In this document: piece by piece, positions 17,060 to 25,908 of the stretch
How the letters are laid out: each line of letters starts with the position of its first letter
How positions within the stretch are numbered: the first letter of the stretch is position 1
From: Paenibacillus sp. JDR-2
Lineage (GTDB): Bacteria > Bacillota > Bacilli > Paenibacillales > Paenibacillaceae
Reading direction: 5' to 3'
Length of the DNA: 64,000 bases
NCBI RefSeq assembly: GCF_000023585.1
Contig: NC_012914.1
Coordinates: 6,981,501 to 7,045,500 of the forward strand
Notes under the pieces: generated by a model
Database searches by the model: none
What the model was told of the DNA's origin: nothing
What the model saw: only the letters and a program-made list of their open reading frames with translations
Translations under genes and position numbers: made by a program

Positions 17060-17202
17060 GCTTACGTTGGATTCACTCCAGCAAAAATAGCATAAAGAGC
17101 CCAAATCGCCCCAAAATGAACTGATTATACTACAGTAAATCCAATGTAGCTCGAGCTACCGGGTACAAACGCCTCATTATGCTGGACGAAATCCATTGTA
17201 GC
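17060..17202. repeat. Three copies of a degenerate ~22-bp intergenic repeat
   Basis: Copies at 17060-17082 (reverse), 17130-17150 and 17181-17202 share a GNNAATCCANNGTAGC-like core, usually led by TTATGCT or TTATACT. Similar in layout, but not in core sequence, to the clusters at 3391-3575 and 52943-53158. Confidence 0.55.
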
Positions 17203-17277
17203 CCTAATTATAGCAATCCCTTCGGGGTATCGGCTGTTTGATACTGTCAAAGCTTGCCTACTAACAGCAAATCTCGA

Positions 17278-17859
17278 TTATTTCGGAAGCTCCGCCCATT
17301 TATTCGCCTGCTCCGGTGCCGAGTACGCGGCCATGCGGTCCAACAGAACGGACGGATTTTCTTCAAAGAGCATAAGACCCAGATTCGTATCCCGCATAAA
17401 GCCCGCCGAGACCGTCTGCTCCAGCATATCGGCGATCGGCTGATAGAAGCCCTTCACGTTCAGAATGCCAACCGGTTTCTTGTGGATGCCAAGCTGCGCC
17501 CAGCTTGCCACCTCGAACAATTCCTCGAAGGTTCCGAGCCCGCCAGGCAGCGCGATATAGCCATCGGACAGCTCCGACATCAGAGCTTTCCGTTCATGCA
17601 TGTTCCCCACTTCAATAAACTCCGTTAGACCTTTATGCGCCATCTCGCCGATGAACAGGCCACGCGGCATGACCCCGGTAACTCGGCCGCCGCTAGCCAG
17701 CACTGCGTCGGCAACAAGCCCCATCAAGCCGATTCGGGAGCCACCGTATACTAACTCGATCCCTTGAGCAGCCATCAGCTGTCCAAGCTGGGTTGCCGCT
17801 TGTCCGTACTCCGGACTTATTCCGGCATTGGAGCCGGCAAATACGCAAATTTTGTTCAT
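17278..17859 (-). CDS. LOG-family protein (TIGR00730, cytokinin-riboside phosphoribohydrolase-like)
   Basis: 193 residues with a Rossmann-like fold start CVFAGSNAGISPEY, Arg in YGGSRIGLMG and the diagnostic PGGLGTFEELFE (about 103-114). Family members remove the ribose phosphate from nucleotide monophosphates; in plants this activates cytokinins, and in bacteria nucleotide hydrolysis or cytokinin release has been reported. It is usually dimeric and cytoplasmic. It follows the MazG-like gene with a 13-base gap, suggesting a joint nucleotide-related role. Confidence 0.93.
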   Translation of the reverse strand: MNKICVFAGSNAGISPEYGQAATQLGQLMAAQGIELVYGGSRIGLMGLVADAVLASGGRVTGVMPRGLFIGEMAHKGLTEFIEVGNMHERKALMSELSDGYIALPGGLGTFEELFEVASWAQLGIHKKPVGILNVKGFYQPIADMLEQTVSAGFMRDTNLGLMLFEENPSVLLDRMAAYSAPEQANKWAELPK

Positions 17860-17872
17860 GATTATCCCCCTG

Positions 17873-18193
17873 CTATTCTTGGCTGTAGCGCTTGCTCAGC
17901 TTGTCTTTGTGCACTTTAAGAATTTCCTCTATGGAAAGATCGTAGATCCCCGCAAGAATATAGACATTCGCCAATACGTCCCCAAGCTCCTCGATCAATT
18001 CCTGCTTAAGCACTTCGGCCGGCTGGGCAGCCTCATCCGGGCGGTCCCGTCCAATCTCAATCGTCCTTACCACCCTGGCCGTCTCGCCAACTTCCTCCGT
18101 CAGGAAAGCCATCCGTTCAAACGGACCATAGCTGGACCAGCCCCGCTTTTTGTAAAAATCTTGAATCCACTGTTGAAATTCCCGTTCCTTCAT
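17873..18193 (-). CDS. MazG-like nucleotide pyrophosphohydrolase
   Basis: 106 residues, all helical in appearance, with the metal-binding motif pair EEVGE (33-37) and EELGD (68-72), which bind Mg in the MazG/all-alpha NTP pyrophosphatase fold. Members hydrolyse non-canonical or surplus NTPs to NMP and pyrophosphate. Immediately upstream of the LOG gene in the same direction, so the NMP product could feed it; that is inference. Confidence 0.9.
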   Translation of the reverse strand: MKEREFQQWIQDFYKKRGWSSYGPFERMAFLTEEVGETARVVRTIEIGRDRPDEAAQPAEVLKQELIEELGDVLANVYILAGIYDLSIEEILKVHKDKLSKRYSQE

Positions 18194-18235
18194 GACGACT
18201 ATTCTCCCCCGCTCCTGTTGTTCAATTAATTATAA

Positions 18236-18276
18236 ACAAAAACAGGACTCCCCATAAAGTAAGGTGTCCCGTTTTT
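18236..18276 (-). terminator. Probable terminator after the lipase gene
   Basis: Imperfect hairpin with a TTTTTG tail on the minus strand directly after the lipase stop; an opposite T6 run lies on the other side. Confidence 0.55.
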
Positions 18277-18284
18277 TCTACTCC

Positions 18285-19082
18285 TTACGGAGTGGTTTTA
18301 CATTTCGAAATATTAGCTTCCGCATCTCCCATTACGTACAGGTAGGTGCTGAGCGCATGATAACAAGGGATGGAATGCTTGATCGGATATAATACCGAGT
18401 TAATCTCGAGTCCAGGCTCGAGATGGCGGTAGCCCGCGATCTCCACAGGTACCTGCGGCACGATATCCGGCTTATTGAATATGCGGGTATTCGGGATATT
18501 CATCCGCTGGAAGGCTTCAACAAAGCTATTGTCGCCAACCCGCGGCGAGGCAAAGGTTATGAGCTCGACATCCACGTTTTTGCTTCCGGCGAGAAAAGCA
18601 TGGAGCGTAGCAAGCGAGCTGCCAAGGCTATGCCCGGTCACAAGAAGCTTTGTGCCTTGCGGCAGCGCGTCAATGGACGCCATCAGCGACTCGGAAGGAA
18701 TACTCGCATCAACGTATTCCACCATCATGCCGCGGTATAGATTCGTAAATCCTTGCTCCGTCTTGCCGCCGCTTGGTACCTCATGGAACGTCTCGAGTAT
18801 GAACTCGAAGTCCGACAGCCAGTCCAGCGGACTTTCCGTTCCGCGAATCACCACCGCCTGCTGCAGCGGATTGTCCACGGATCTTGCAATAAAGCCTCCG
18901 AATTCCCTTTCCTGCATCTTCTCGAGATGCGGCGTCATTGTCAGGTTGGCCACCAGCTCCCAGCCTGCCGGGAAGTCAGCGGGCTTAACCGGCGACAGAT
19001 GATTCTGCGCGTACATCCCGTACGCGACCTTAACAAAACGCCCCCAATCTATCAGCTTCTCCATACTAATCGTATTGCTCAT
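18285..19082 (-). CDS. Class 3 lipase-family alpha/beta hydrolase
   Basis: 265 residues with the lipase nucleophile elbow GHSLGSSLATLHAF (about 149-162), acid Asp in FNKPDIVPQVP (about 213) and a His near RHLEPG (about 226). No signal peptide or membrane segment is seen, so it is either cytoplasmic or exported by an unrecognised route. Class 3 lipases cut acyl-glycerols. Single-gene unit between terminators. Confidence 0.9.
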   Translation of the reverse strand: MSNTISMEKLIDWGRFVKVAYGMYAQNHLSPVKPADFPAGWELVANLTMTPHLEKMQEREFGGFIARSVDNPLQQAVVIRGTESPLDWLSDFEFILETFHEVPSGGKTEQGFTNLYRGMMVEYVDASIPSESLMASIDALPQGTKLLVTGHSLGSSLATLHAFLAGSKNVDVELITFASPRVGDNSFVEAFQRMNIPNTRIFNKPDIVPQVPVEIAGYRHLEPGLEINSVLYPIKHSIPCYHALSTYLYVMGDAEANISKCKTTP

Positions 19083-19177
19083 TCGGTCAGCTCTCCCTAC
19101 CTGCGAAAATGGTCATTCCGCCCTTTAGTTCGACAAATAATGGTAAAAAACCTCCAGCAGTGGCCTTCTACAGAAAA

Positions 19178-19198
19178 GGCTGTCCTCGACGGACAGCC
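19178..19198 (-). terminator. Terminator of the LPMO gene
   Basis: GGCTGTCC-TCGAC-GGACAGCC hairpin; read on the minus strand it is followed by TTTTCTG. Nine bases past the LPMO stop. Confidence 0.85.
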
Positions 19199-19206
19199 CA
19201 CTCTTG

Positions 19207-20703
19207 CTATTTGACTAATACCCATACCCCGGCCTGACCGGGGATTTCGCCTTTCGTCCACCATTTTGCCTTGTACGTATGTCCTTCGTGGACAACCTGG
19301 TCGCCGCCGTTATAAGCCTTTGCGCTATTCCAAGTCTGTACGGCAGCTGCCGATACCGGCTTCCATACATCCGAGCTGTCAGGCAACTCGCCTTGCGTCC
19401 ACCAGCTGGCCTTATATTCAATGCCGTTGTAGGTCACGATATCGCCAGCCAAATATATCTTCGTGCTGTCCCATGTACCGGTAACCGTCGGTGGATTAAC
19501 GACGGTTACCTTCGTCGTAAGCGTCAAGGCCGCGCTTGCTGCCGAGCGGTTACCCGCCGCATCCCGTGCAATAACCGTATACGCGTATGCGGTGGATGGC
19601 TTTAATCCGCTGTCCGAATAGGAGGTGGATGCCGTCGTGCCGATTAGTAATCCGCCTCTGTACACCTCGTATTTCACAACGCCGGTATTATCGGTGGCCG
19701 CCGTCCAGCCGAAGGCTGCTGTAGTGTCCGTTACATTGCCGGCTGTAAGTCCCGCCGGTCTGGTTGGAGCCTGCGTATCCGGCGCCGGTGTTTCGGCAGG
19801 CAGCGTACTAGCCGATACCGGCGCGCTTGCCGACGAGCGGTTACCCTTGTTATCCACCGCCACAATCGTATACGAGTAAGACGAATCCGCAGGCAGGCCG
19901 CTATCCGTATAACTTGTTCCTGTCGGCGTACTTACCACTTTTCCATCACGGATTAATTCGTAGTTTTTAATGCCCGCCGATGCCGTGGATGCCGACCAAG
20001 ACATCGTGATGCTGCTGTCGGTATGGCCGGAACACCATACGCTGTCCGGGAAGTTAGGCAGGATATCCGGATCCGGAGTCGTTGTTCCGCCGCCTTGCGT
20101 CAGATTGACGTCAATCGCCTGATAGAAGGCATTAACGGTGTCACCGATTTCCCATACGCCAAGAATAATGTAGTAGCCTGTCCGGTCCGTCGGTACCTTG
20201 CATTTATGCGTAACCGTCATCTCCGGCTTCTTCATTCCGCCGTCTATCGTACAGAAGGGCTTCGCTTCCAACTGGTCGCGCGTGAGCGGCTTGTTCGGAT
20301 CCCAACCAATCTTCGTAATGTAATAGTCCCATTTCTCCGTAATATGATTGGCCGTAAAATTCCAGGTAAACGTATTGTCGCCACCCTTCATGTCGACCTT
20401 CTTCCAGCGGCTGGCCGACTGGGCATCCAGCTCGGTATATTTGCCCGCTCCTGCAATCTTACCGTCAGTTGGACCTTCTGCGGGAAATCCGCCGATGCCC
20501 TCTACGCTTTGCGGCTCATACTGAATCGCTCCGCAATCCTTGTTCGCGCCTTGGCTGCAGAGCAGCGTCCGGCTGGCAGGCGAAGAAATGTAGCCATGGG
20601 CGGATGCTTTGTCCGCGATGGCCAGCATGCAGAGCAGCCCAAGCAGTACAAAGCTGAACAGAATGGCCAGCTTGCCCCCTACCGTTTGTCTCGTTATCGT
20701 CAT
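19207..20703 (-). CDS. Secreted AA10 lytic polysaccharide monooxygenase with two FnIII and two CBM5/12 domains
   Basis: About 498 residues from ATG 20703 (AGGAGA six bases upstream). A Sec signal (1-35) ends ASA, leaving His36 as the mature first residue; with His120 (FTANHITEKW) it forms the copper-binding histidine brace. The AA10 domain spans about 36-202. Two fibronectin III domains follow (about 218-300 and 308-395), then two CBM5/12 chitin-binding modules (about 402-445 and 452-497, each with an exposed WW pair in KASWWTQGE and KAKWWTKGE). The enzyme cuts crystalline chitin, or possibly cellulose, by oxidation outside the cell. Single gene with an unusually structured leader upstream. 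Confidence 0.95.
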   Translation of the reverse strand: MTITRQTVGGKLAILFSFVLLGLLCMLAIADKASAHGYISSPASRTLLCSQGANKDCGAIQYEPQSVEGIGGFPAEGPTDGKIAGAGKYTELDAQSASRWKKVDMKGGDNTFTWNFTANHITEKWDYYITKIGWDPNKPLTRDQLEAKPFCTIDGGMKKPEMTVTHKCKVPTDRTGYYIILGVWEIGDTVNAFYQAIDVNLTQGGGTTTPDPDILPNFPDSVWCSGHTDSSITMSWSASTASAGIKNYELIRDGKVVSTPTGTSYTDSGLPADSSYSYTIVAVDNKGNRSSASAPVSASTLPAETPAPDTQAPTRPAGLTAGNVTDTTAAFGWTAATDNTGVVKYEVYRGGLLIGTTASTSYSDSGLKPSTAYAYTVIARDAAGNRSAASAALTLTTKVTVVNPPTVTGTWDSTKIYLAGDIVTYNGIEYKASWWTQGELPDSSDVWKPVSAAAVQTWNSAKAYNGGDQVVHEGHTYKAKWWTKGEIPGQAGVWVLVK

Positions 20704-20770
20704 GTCGATTCTCCTCGTTTCATGGAATAAAATAACCGTTTCCAATAATAAACAATTGTCTAATTATCAA

Positions 20771-20886
20771 CCAGATTCCAAAGACCCGGAGGATTATTCT
20801 CTGCGACCCGCAGGTTGGAATGCTCCTGACAGAGGATGAATACGCCAAGAGTCTCACCTTTCGAGTCGGTTTCGCGATAACCAACC
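20771..20886 (-). other. Structured leader region upstream of the LPMO gene
   Basis: Several nested pairings lie upstream of the gene: 20775-20781 with 20815-20821 (7 of 7), CTGCG-ACC-CGCAG at 20801-20813 inside it, and 20813-20818 with 20881-20886 (6 of 6), which compete for 20815-20818. The layout resembles a regulatory RNA but matches no riboswitch class I can name. The 20704-21049 gap holds no gene; otherwise it carries only an AT-rich promoter-like stretch and the terminator at 21000. Confidence 0.35.
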
Positions 20887-20999
20887 ATTAATGGATATAT
20901 AAGGTAAATAAAATGCGACTATACAATAGTCCTAGCTCATCTGTTGGCTCCGCCCTTTATGCGCCAGTCATCTCATTTTGCTTCGCCTGCCTATGCCAA

Positions 21000-21030
21000 A
21001 GATCCCTCCTGCCGTCAGGCAGAGGGATCT
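21000..21030 (-). terminator. Terminator of the WYL regulator gene
   Basis: AGATCCCT/AGGGATCT arms with an inner CTGCC/GGCAG stem and one bulge; on the minus strand TTT follows. Confidence 0.85.
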
Positions 21031-21049
21031 TGCTTCATTGCTTTTCGAG

Positions 21050-21994
21050 TTACCGGTAGCGGTCCAGCAGACCGGTTAACCGATCCCGGACCGCTTCCCG
21101 CAGCTCTTCGGGGCCTTTCAGTGTTGCTTCATAACCAAGTCCAATCAGAAATTCGGTATAAAAGGACATGTCACCGCGGGATACATCCGCATCAATGCTG
21201 CCGCTCCCTTCCTCCCGGACCTGCAGCATCGGGGCCAGCCATAGCTCCGCTTCGCAGCGCTGTACTCCGGCCCGGCTGAGCTCCACCTGCAGACGGACCG
21301 GATTCTCTGGCATAACGGCCTCTTTGCGGCTTAGCCGGATTTCGCCAAGCTCGCGCTTTTCCGTACCGGAGGTATCTTCCGAAGCGGTGCGGATCCGGTC
21401 GCAGCGGAAGACGCGGAAGCCCTCGCGCAGGAAACAAAACGCCGTGCAATACCACAGACCGTTATGGGCGTAGATGCATACCGGCTGGATTTTGCGGCAG
21501 CCCGCCTCGCTGCCCTTTGTCTCATATTCGATATCCAGCACCTTCTGATGCACCGCCGCATCCAGCAGTACGGCCAGGCAAGGCGCATCGCCCCGCCTGG
21601 TTGGCGTAATGAAATCCACCCGATGCTTCATGCTGTCGATCCGGTCCCGCACGTCGCCGGGCATATGAAGATAAAATTTGTTCAGCGCCGAGACGGATTC
21701 CGTCTCAAACGGCAGCGAGGAGTAATGCCGCAGCGCATGCACGGCGAAGAACATCGCCACGGCTTCCTCCTCCGTAAAGGCAATGGGCGGCAGCACCCGC
21801 TCCCTTAATACCTGATAACCTCCATGCGGCCCAACCTCCGAATATAAAGGCACGCCCAGCTCGCTTAGCTCCTGCAAATCCCTTAGAATCGTCCGTTTCG
21901 AAACGCCAAACTCATCGGCCAGCTCCTGCACCTTGAACCGCCGCTTCCGATTGACCGTCATCATCAGCTCCATGAGCCGTTTGGATTTGGGCAT
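21050..21994 (-). CDS. YafY-type HTH/WYL-domain transcription regulator
   Basis: 314 residues: N-terminal DeoR-like helix-turn-helix (about 3-58, QELADEFGVSKRTILRDLQEL), a WYL domain (about 140-215, here with NGLWYCTAFCFLREGFRVFRCDRI), and a C-terminal WCX extension. WYL domains bind small ligands or nucleic acid. AGGAGG precedes the ATG. Divergent from the MFS transporter at 22095, which it probably controls; a TGACA-N5-TGTCA operator lies between. Confidence 0.92.
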   Translation of the reverse strand: MPKSKRLMELMMTVNRKRRFKVQELADEFGVSKRTILRDLQELSELGVPLYSEVGPHGGYQVLRERVLPPIAFTEEEAVAMFFAVHALRHYSSLPFETESVSALNKFYLHMPGDVRDRIDSMKHRVDFITPTRRGDAPCLAVLLDAAVHQKVLDIEYETKGSEAGCRKIQPVCIYAHNGLWYCTAFCFLREGFRVFRCDRIRTASEDTSGTEKRELGEIRLSRKEAVMPENPVRLQVELSRAGVQRCEAELWLAPMLQVREEGSGSIDADVSRGDMSFYTEFLIGLGYEATLKGPEELREAVRDRLTGLLDRYR

Positions 21995-22022
21995 AACATC
22001 TTTCCTCCTTATTCAATATCCA

Positions 22023-22056
22023 TGACAGAATGTGTCACTATTATCCGTTACGATAA
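22023..22056. promoter_or_regulatory. Divergent operator between WYL regulator and MFS gene
   Basis: Two adjacent inverted repeats: TGACA-N5-TGTCA (22023-22037) and TTATC-N6-GATAA (22041-22056), in the ~100-bp space between the two starts. Candidate regulator site. Confidence 0.5.
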
Positions 22057-22094
22057 GGGCATCAAGCAATACCACCGCTAAAGGAGCGAAAAAA

Positions 22095-23273
22095 ATGCTT
22101 AAATACTCCGTTCTGTTTTTCCTTGTTATGTTTATGATTGGCACCGACACGTTTCTTATTTCTCCGCTGCTCCCGACGCTTCAAGCGGAATACGGCGTAT
22201 CAACCGGCATTGCCGGCTGGATGATTGGCGCCTACACCTTAGGCTCGGCTTTGTTCGCGCTAGTCTCCGGCCCTTTATCCGATGGCTGGAACCGCAGAAC
22301 GGTCATGATCTGCGGGCTGGCCGCCTTCTCCGTCTCGACCGCTTTATGCGGCTTTGCGGACAATTACTGGATGATGCTGCTGTTCCGTTTCCTCGCCGGC
22401 GTCAGCGCCGCCTTCACCGCTCCGCAGGTATGGGCCTCCATTCCCGCCGTTATGCCTCCGCAGCGGATTGCGAAGACGATGGGCGTCGCCTTTGGCGGAC
22501 TAGCCGCAGCCCAAGCGCTTGGCGTGCCAATCGGGAGCTGGCTGGCCGCAGCCGATTGGCCCGTCCCATTCTGGAGCATCGGCGCATTTTCCCTGCTTCT
22601 TGCGGTCGCTGCCTTTCTGCTCCTTCCCGATATGAAGCCTAACGGCCAATCACGCGTTTCGATCTTCAGCCGGTATATGCCGTTAATCACGAACGGAAGA
22701 ACAAGAGGCGGCTTCCTCGCCTACCTTCTGCTCCATTTGGGAAGCGGTACGGCAATGGCTTTTATCGGCAAATGGATGGCTGACCATTTCGAGCTGTCCA
22801 TAGGCGGAATCGGCAACGTCATGATGGGCCTTGGATGCGGCACCTTGCTCGGAAGCATCATCAGCTCCTCGGTCATCCGCAGGCTCGGCAGCACGCGGAC
22901 TGTTACCGCCGGCATGCTCTTGCTCGCTTTGCTGTATATCGTGGGTCCGCATACCGGCCTGTCGCCTGCGGTGATGATCTATTTCGTTATCTTCACCGTT
23001 CTGGGCGTCATCTTCCCTCTTGTTATGAGCCTGCTCACCGCCCTTAACGCATCGATCCGCGGAACCATCTCCAGCCTCGCCAACTCAACCATGAACGGCG
23101 CGAATACGCTTGGCGCCTGGCTGGCCGGCCTATTGTACGTTCACTTTGCGGGTTATGCGTCCATCGGTATTTTTTCCGCGGTATGTATCGTTCTCTCTCT
23201 CGTCACGTTCCGGCTCGGCGGTCTTGTAACGGGCACGGATTCGGCGGAAAAGCAGCAATCCAAGCCTGCCTGA
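22095..23273 (+). CDS. MFS efflux transporter (drug:H+ antiporter, 12-TM)
   Basis: 392 residues from ATG 22095 (AAGGAG upstream); a longer frame from 22032 overlaps the operator and lacks a ribosome site. Twelve membrane segments, loop 2-3 motif GPLSDGWNRRTVM and TM4 region FRFLAGVSAAFTAP typical of the multidrug/arabinose efflux group. It exports small compounds using the proton gradient; substrate unknown. Likely controlled by the divergent WYL regulator. Confidence 0.92.
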   Translation: MLKYSVLFFLVMFMIGTDTFLISPLLPTLQAEYGVSTGIAGWMIGAYTLGSALFALVSGPLSDGWNRRTVMICGLAAFSVSTALCGFADNYWMMLLFRFLAGVSAAFTAPQVWASIPAVMPPQRIAKTMGVAFGGLAAAQALGVPIGSWLAAADWPVPFWSIGAFSLLLAVAAFLLLPDMKPNGQSRVSIFSRYMPLITNGRTRGGFLAYLLLHLGSGTAMAFIGKWMADHFELSIGGIGNVMMGLGCGTLLGSIISSSVIRRLGSTRTVTAGMLLLALLYIVGPHTGLSPAVMIYFVIFTVLGVIFPLVMSLLTALNASIRGTISSLANSTMNGANTLGAWLAGLLYVHFAGYASIGIFSAVCIVLSLVTFRLGGLVTGTDSAEKQQSKPA

Positions 23274-23345
23274 CAACAGGAAAAAACATTGTATATTTCC
23301 ATTTTTATACTTAATATGGAGAGGTGATGAAGACCAGAGGGAGAG

Positions 23346-24362
23346 ATGATCGTGGCCAATGTAAGAGAGCAGATTCACGCGTTGCTGCAACCCCTTGTTC
23401 CCGAGCGTAAGTTTAACGGAGCCGCACTCGTCTCGCAACGCGGCAGCATCCTGTATTCCGATGCATGGGGACAAGCAAATATGGAGCTTGCTACGGATAA
23501 TACGACTAACACCAAATTCCGGATCGGTTCGATAACCAAAACCTTTACGGGGGTCTCCATCCTTCAGCTGGCGGAAAAAGGCCTGCTCAGGCTGGATGAT
23601 CCGGTCAGCCGTTTCTTCCCGCAGCAGATGAGCGGCAATGCTATCACCATTCATCATCTACTGACGCATACATCGGGCATTCCCAATTATACGGATGATC
23701 CTTCCATGTTCGACTGGGCTGCGAACCCTTCGACACCGGAGGTTCTTATCGGGCGCTTCGCCCACAAAGAGCCGGAGTTCGCTCCGGGCGAGCAGTACAA
23801 ATACTCCAACTCCGGTTACATCCTGCTTGGAGCCATCCTGGAGCAAATAACCGGGCAGTCTTACGCGGACTATTTGCAGGAGCACATCTTCCGTCCGCTT
23901 GGCATGAACCATACTCAGGTGGATCAGCCCAGCCACATTCTGCTCAACCGCGCTGCGGGTTATCATCAGGATGAAGAAGGACATTTTAGCAATGCGCCAG
24001 CCTTCGATCCTTCCAATGCTTACGCGGCAGGAGCCATTATCTCAACCATCGAGGATATGCACTTATGGGATCAGGCACTCTATACGGAGCAGCTCCTGAC
24101 CAAACCTTCTCTCGATCTCATGTTTACTCCGGTCAAGGGAGAACGAGATTTTCAATACGGCTGCGGCTGGATCATTCAAGATACGCCATTTGGCAAGCTT
24201 GTTTGCCATAGCGGCGGCATCCCCGGCTTCTCCTCCGTCCTGCTCCGGTTTATTGAACAGCAGACGGCGGTTATTGTGCTCAGCAATATCCTGCAGGATG
24301 TCAGCGCCATTGGCAAACAGCTTGCCGAACTCGCCATGCAGCCCGCTAACAGCATCAGTTAA
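23346..24362 (+). CDS. Serine hydrolase of the beta-lactamase class C / PBP4* family
   Basis: 338 residues with catalytic SITK (62-65), YSN in YKYSNSGY (about 154-156) and HSGG (about 287), in place of the KTG triad. No signal peptide is visible, so it is probably cytoplasmic. Family members include D-amino-peptide hydrolases and esterases; real beta-lactamase activity should not be assumed. Single gene ended by a strong terminator shared with the convergent lipoprotein gene. Confidence 0.9.
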   Translation: MIVANVREQIHALLQPLVPERKFNGAALVSQRGSILYSDAWGQANMELATDNTTNTKFRIGSITKTFTGVSILQLAEKGLLRLDDPVSRFFPQQMSGNAITIHHLLTHTSGIPNYTDDPSMFDWAANPSTPEVLIGRFAHKEPEFAPGEQYKYSNSGYILLGAILEQITGQSYADYLQEHIFRPLGMNHTQVDQPSHILLNRAAGYHQDEEGHFSNAPAFDPSNAYAAGAIISTIEDMHLWDQALYTEQLLTKPSLDLMFTPVKGERDFQYGCGWIIQDTPFGKLVCHSGGIPGFSSVLLRFIEQQTAVIVLSNILQDVSAIGKQLAELAMQPANSIS

Positions 24363-24370
24363 AAATAGAA

Positions 24371-24398
24371 AGAGAGTCAGCCCCGCGGCTGACTCTCT
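24371..24398. terminator. Bidirectional terminator between serine hydrolase and lipoprotein genes
   Basis: Perfect 12-bp arms (24371-24382, 24387-24398), loop CCGC, between convergent genes. Confidence 0.9.
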
Positions 24399-24715
24399 TA
24401 ATCTTTTAAAGGAGTTATCGCAGAGAAAGAGTAGGTTCCGTCTTCCTGCCTGATATAACGTACCGTATATTTATGATCGATTTGAACGGTATTCCACACG
24501 CTCTCCTCCAAAATAATTTTATCCACGCTTTTCAACTTTTTCTTGTCGGGGTAAGCCATCATAATCCAGTACTGCCCCTCATCCCCTTTGCCTTTATCGA
24601 TTACCTTTACGTTTACGGCAACCGCATCCCTTTCCTGTCCTTTAGTCGAAGAGCAAGCCCCTAGCATTAAACCGGCCAGGAGAAGAATTGCCGCGCATAA
24701 CAACATATTTCTCAT
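24398..24715 (-). CDS. Small putative lipoprotein
   Basis: About 105 residues from ATG 24715, which follows GAGGTGGAG; an ATG at 24727 is also in frame. A lipoprotein signal ends with lipobox LGAC, then an Ser/Thr start and a beta-rich domain of about 80 residues (YWIMMAYPDKKKLKSVDKI, YTVRYIRQEDGTYSFSAITP). Anchored outside the cytoplasmic membrane. I do not recognise a family. Confidence 0.8.
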   Translation of the reverse strand: MRNMLLCAAILLLAGLMLGACSSTKGQERDAVAVNVKVIDKGKGDEGQYWIMMAYPDKKKLKSVDKIILEESVWNTVQIDHKYTVRYIRQEDGTYSFSAITPLKD

Positions 24716-24890
24716 GCTCCACCTCATCCCTAATATCCTCTATACATACGAGTAGACGAATCCCCTAAGACCTCCGCCCGAGAAAAGAACCTTCTTAAGG
24801 CCGCTCGAAATCTAGCCGCGGGTCCATTATTGGCTGTAAGTCCTTTCCAGTAAATTAGGGATATACATTTACGGGAAGGGACGAGATAAA

Positions 24891-25781
24891 ATGCAAAGCT
24901 ATGTAAATCAAGCGACAAATCAAAAGCCGAAGCTGTTCGAGGGGGAGAAATGGCTTGTTCTGACTGGCCTTCTCGGGTTTCTTCTAGCGGCGTTTTGCGG
25001 AGTATGGGTGCTTATGAACGGAGGGGAAGTCTCGCCCGGAGGCGATGTTTCAAAGGCCTTTTCCTTTGATGCGGCCCTTGGCGCTTTTATTCTATCTACC
25101 GCGGCAATTGCGCCATTATCGGGATTGAAGGCGCGAAGCCGGGCGCTGTTCCGAAGGGTGTATATCGGGCTTGCTCTTTACTCCTATGGGGCGGAGACGA
25201 TTCAAAACTTCCGCGGCGTTAATCCGAGATTCGTTGACAGCGATTCGTTCTTCGACCAAACGGTCGGCAATGTCTTCACGTTTGTTGCCCTGTTTCTCGT
25301 TTTGTTTTATCTGTACCTTGGCGTTCAATTCTTCCGTTCGAAGGCTTATAAGCTTCGGCCCGGGATGGCACTGGGCGTTCGCTATGCCATGATTGCCGTC
25401 ACCGTATCGTTTGCCGCTGGCATCTGGATCTCCATGAACCAGGGTAGATTTATAGGCGCGGACGGCAACATTATCTGGCTGCACGGGCTTGGCTTCCATG
25501 CGCTTCAGGCCGTGCCGATTGTCGCTTGGCTAGTCGAGCGTTCCCGCGCCAAAGCTACTAACCTGATTCATATTACCGGCATCACTTATCTGCTTGGTCT
25601 AATCGCGATCGGGTGGCAGACGTTGAACGGTCACTCTCTAACGGAGTGGTCACTTCTGCCGGTAGCCGCAGGCATCTGCTTTATTCTTTCTATCGCGGCC
25701 GGCGTAACAGCGCTGCGCAAAGTGCTTCTCTCCGGTTCGCGTCCAAACAACGGCAATCGGAACAGACCTGCACGCTTTTGA
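24891..25781 (+). CDS. Multi-pass membrane protein of unknown function
   Basis: 296 residues with about seven or eight hydrophobic segments (starting near 22-42) and a short charged tail. Motifs that stand out are YSYGAETIQNFRGVNPRF and the pair HGLGFHALQAVPIVAWLVER, with His residues in or near a membrane segment, which could hold a metal or haem; that is speculation. AAGGGACG precedes the ATG. Followed by a terminator, so monocistronic. No family recognised. Confidence 0.8.
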   Translation: MQSYVNQATNQKPKLFEGEKWLVLTGLLGFLLAAFCGVWVLMNGGEVSPGGDVSKAFSFDAALGAFILSTAAIAPLSGLKARSRALFRRVYIGLALYSYGAETIQNFRGVNPRFVDSDSFFDQTVGNVFTFVALFLVLFYLYLGVQFFRSKAYKLRPGMALGVRYAMIAVTVSFAAGIWISMNQGRFIGADGNIIWLHGLGFHALQAVPIVAWLVERSRAKATNLIHITGITYLLGLIAIGWQTLNGHSLTEWSLLPVAAGICFILSIAAGVTALRKVLLSGSRPNNGNRNRPARF

Positions 25782-25785
25782 ATTA

Positions 25786-25818
25786 AAGAGGGAGATGCCC
25801 GCCGGGCAGCTCCCTCTT
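25786..25818 (+). terminator. Terminator after the membrane protein gene
   Basis: AAGAGGGAG/CTCCCTCTT arms plus an inner TGCCC/GGGCA stem, T-rich tail. Confidence 0.88.
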
Positions 25819-25908
25819 CTTATGCTTTATCGTTTTTTTAGAAAGTTTTTAGAGCCCCTAAACATCCGCCGGCTATACTAGGGTCATCAATCCCGAAGGA
25901 GCGTTTCG

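Noticed and set aside
20771..20886. c-di-GMP-I (GEMM) riboswitch upstream of the LPMO gene
   Set aside because: A loose GAAAC...GAAA resemblance exists, but the conserved GACGCAAAGCC core and tetraloop receptor are absent.
23346..24362. Calling the serine hydrolase a beta-lactamase
   Set aside because: It has SxxK and YxN but HSG in place of KTG and no export signal, as in PBP4*-type esterases and peptidases.
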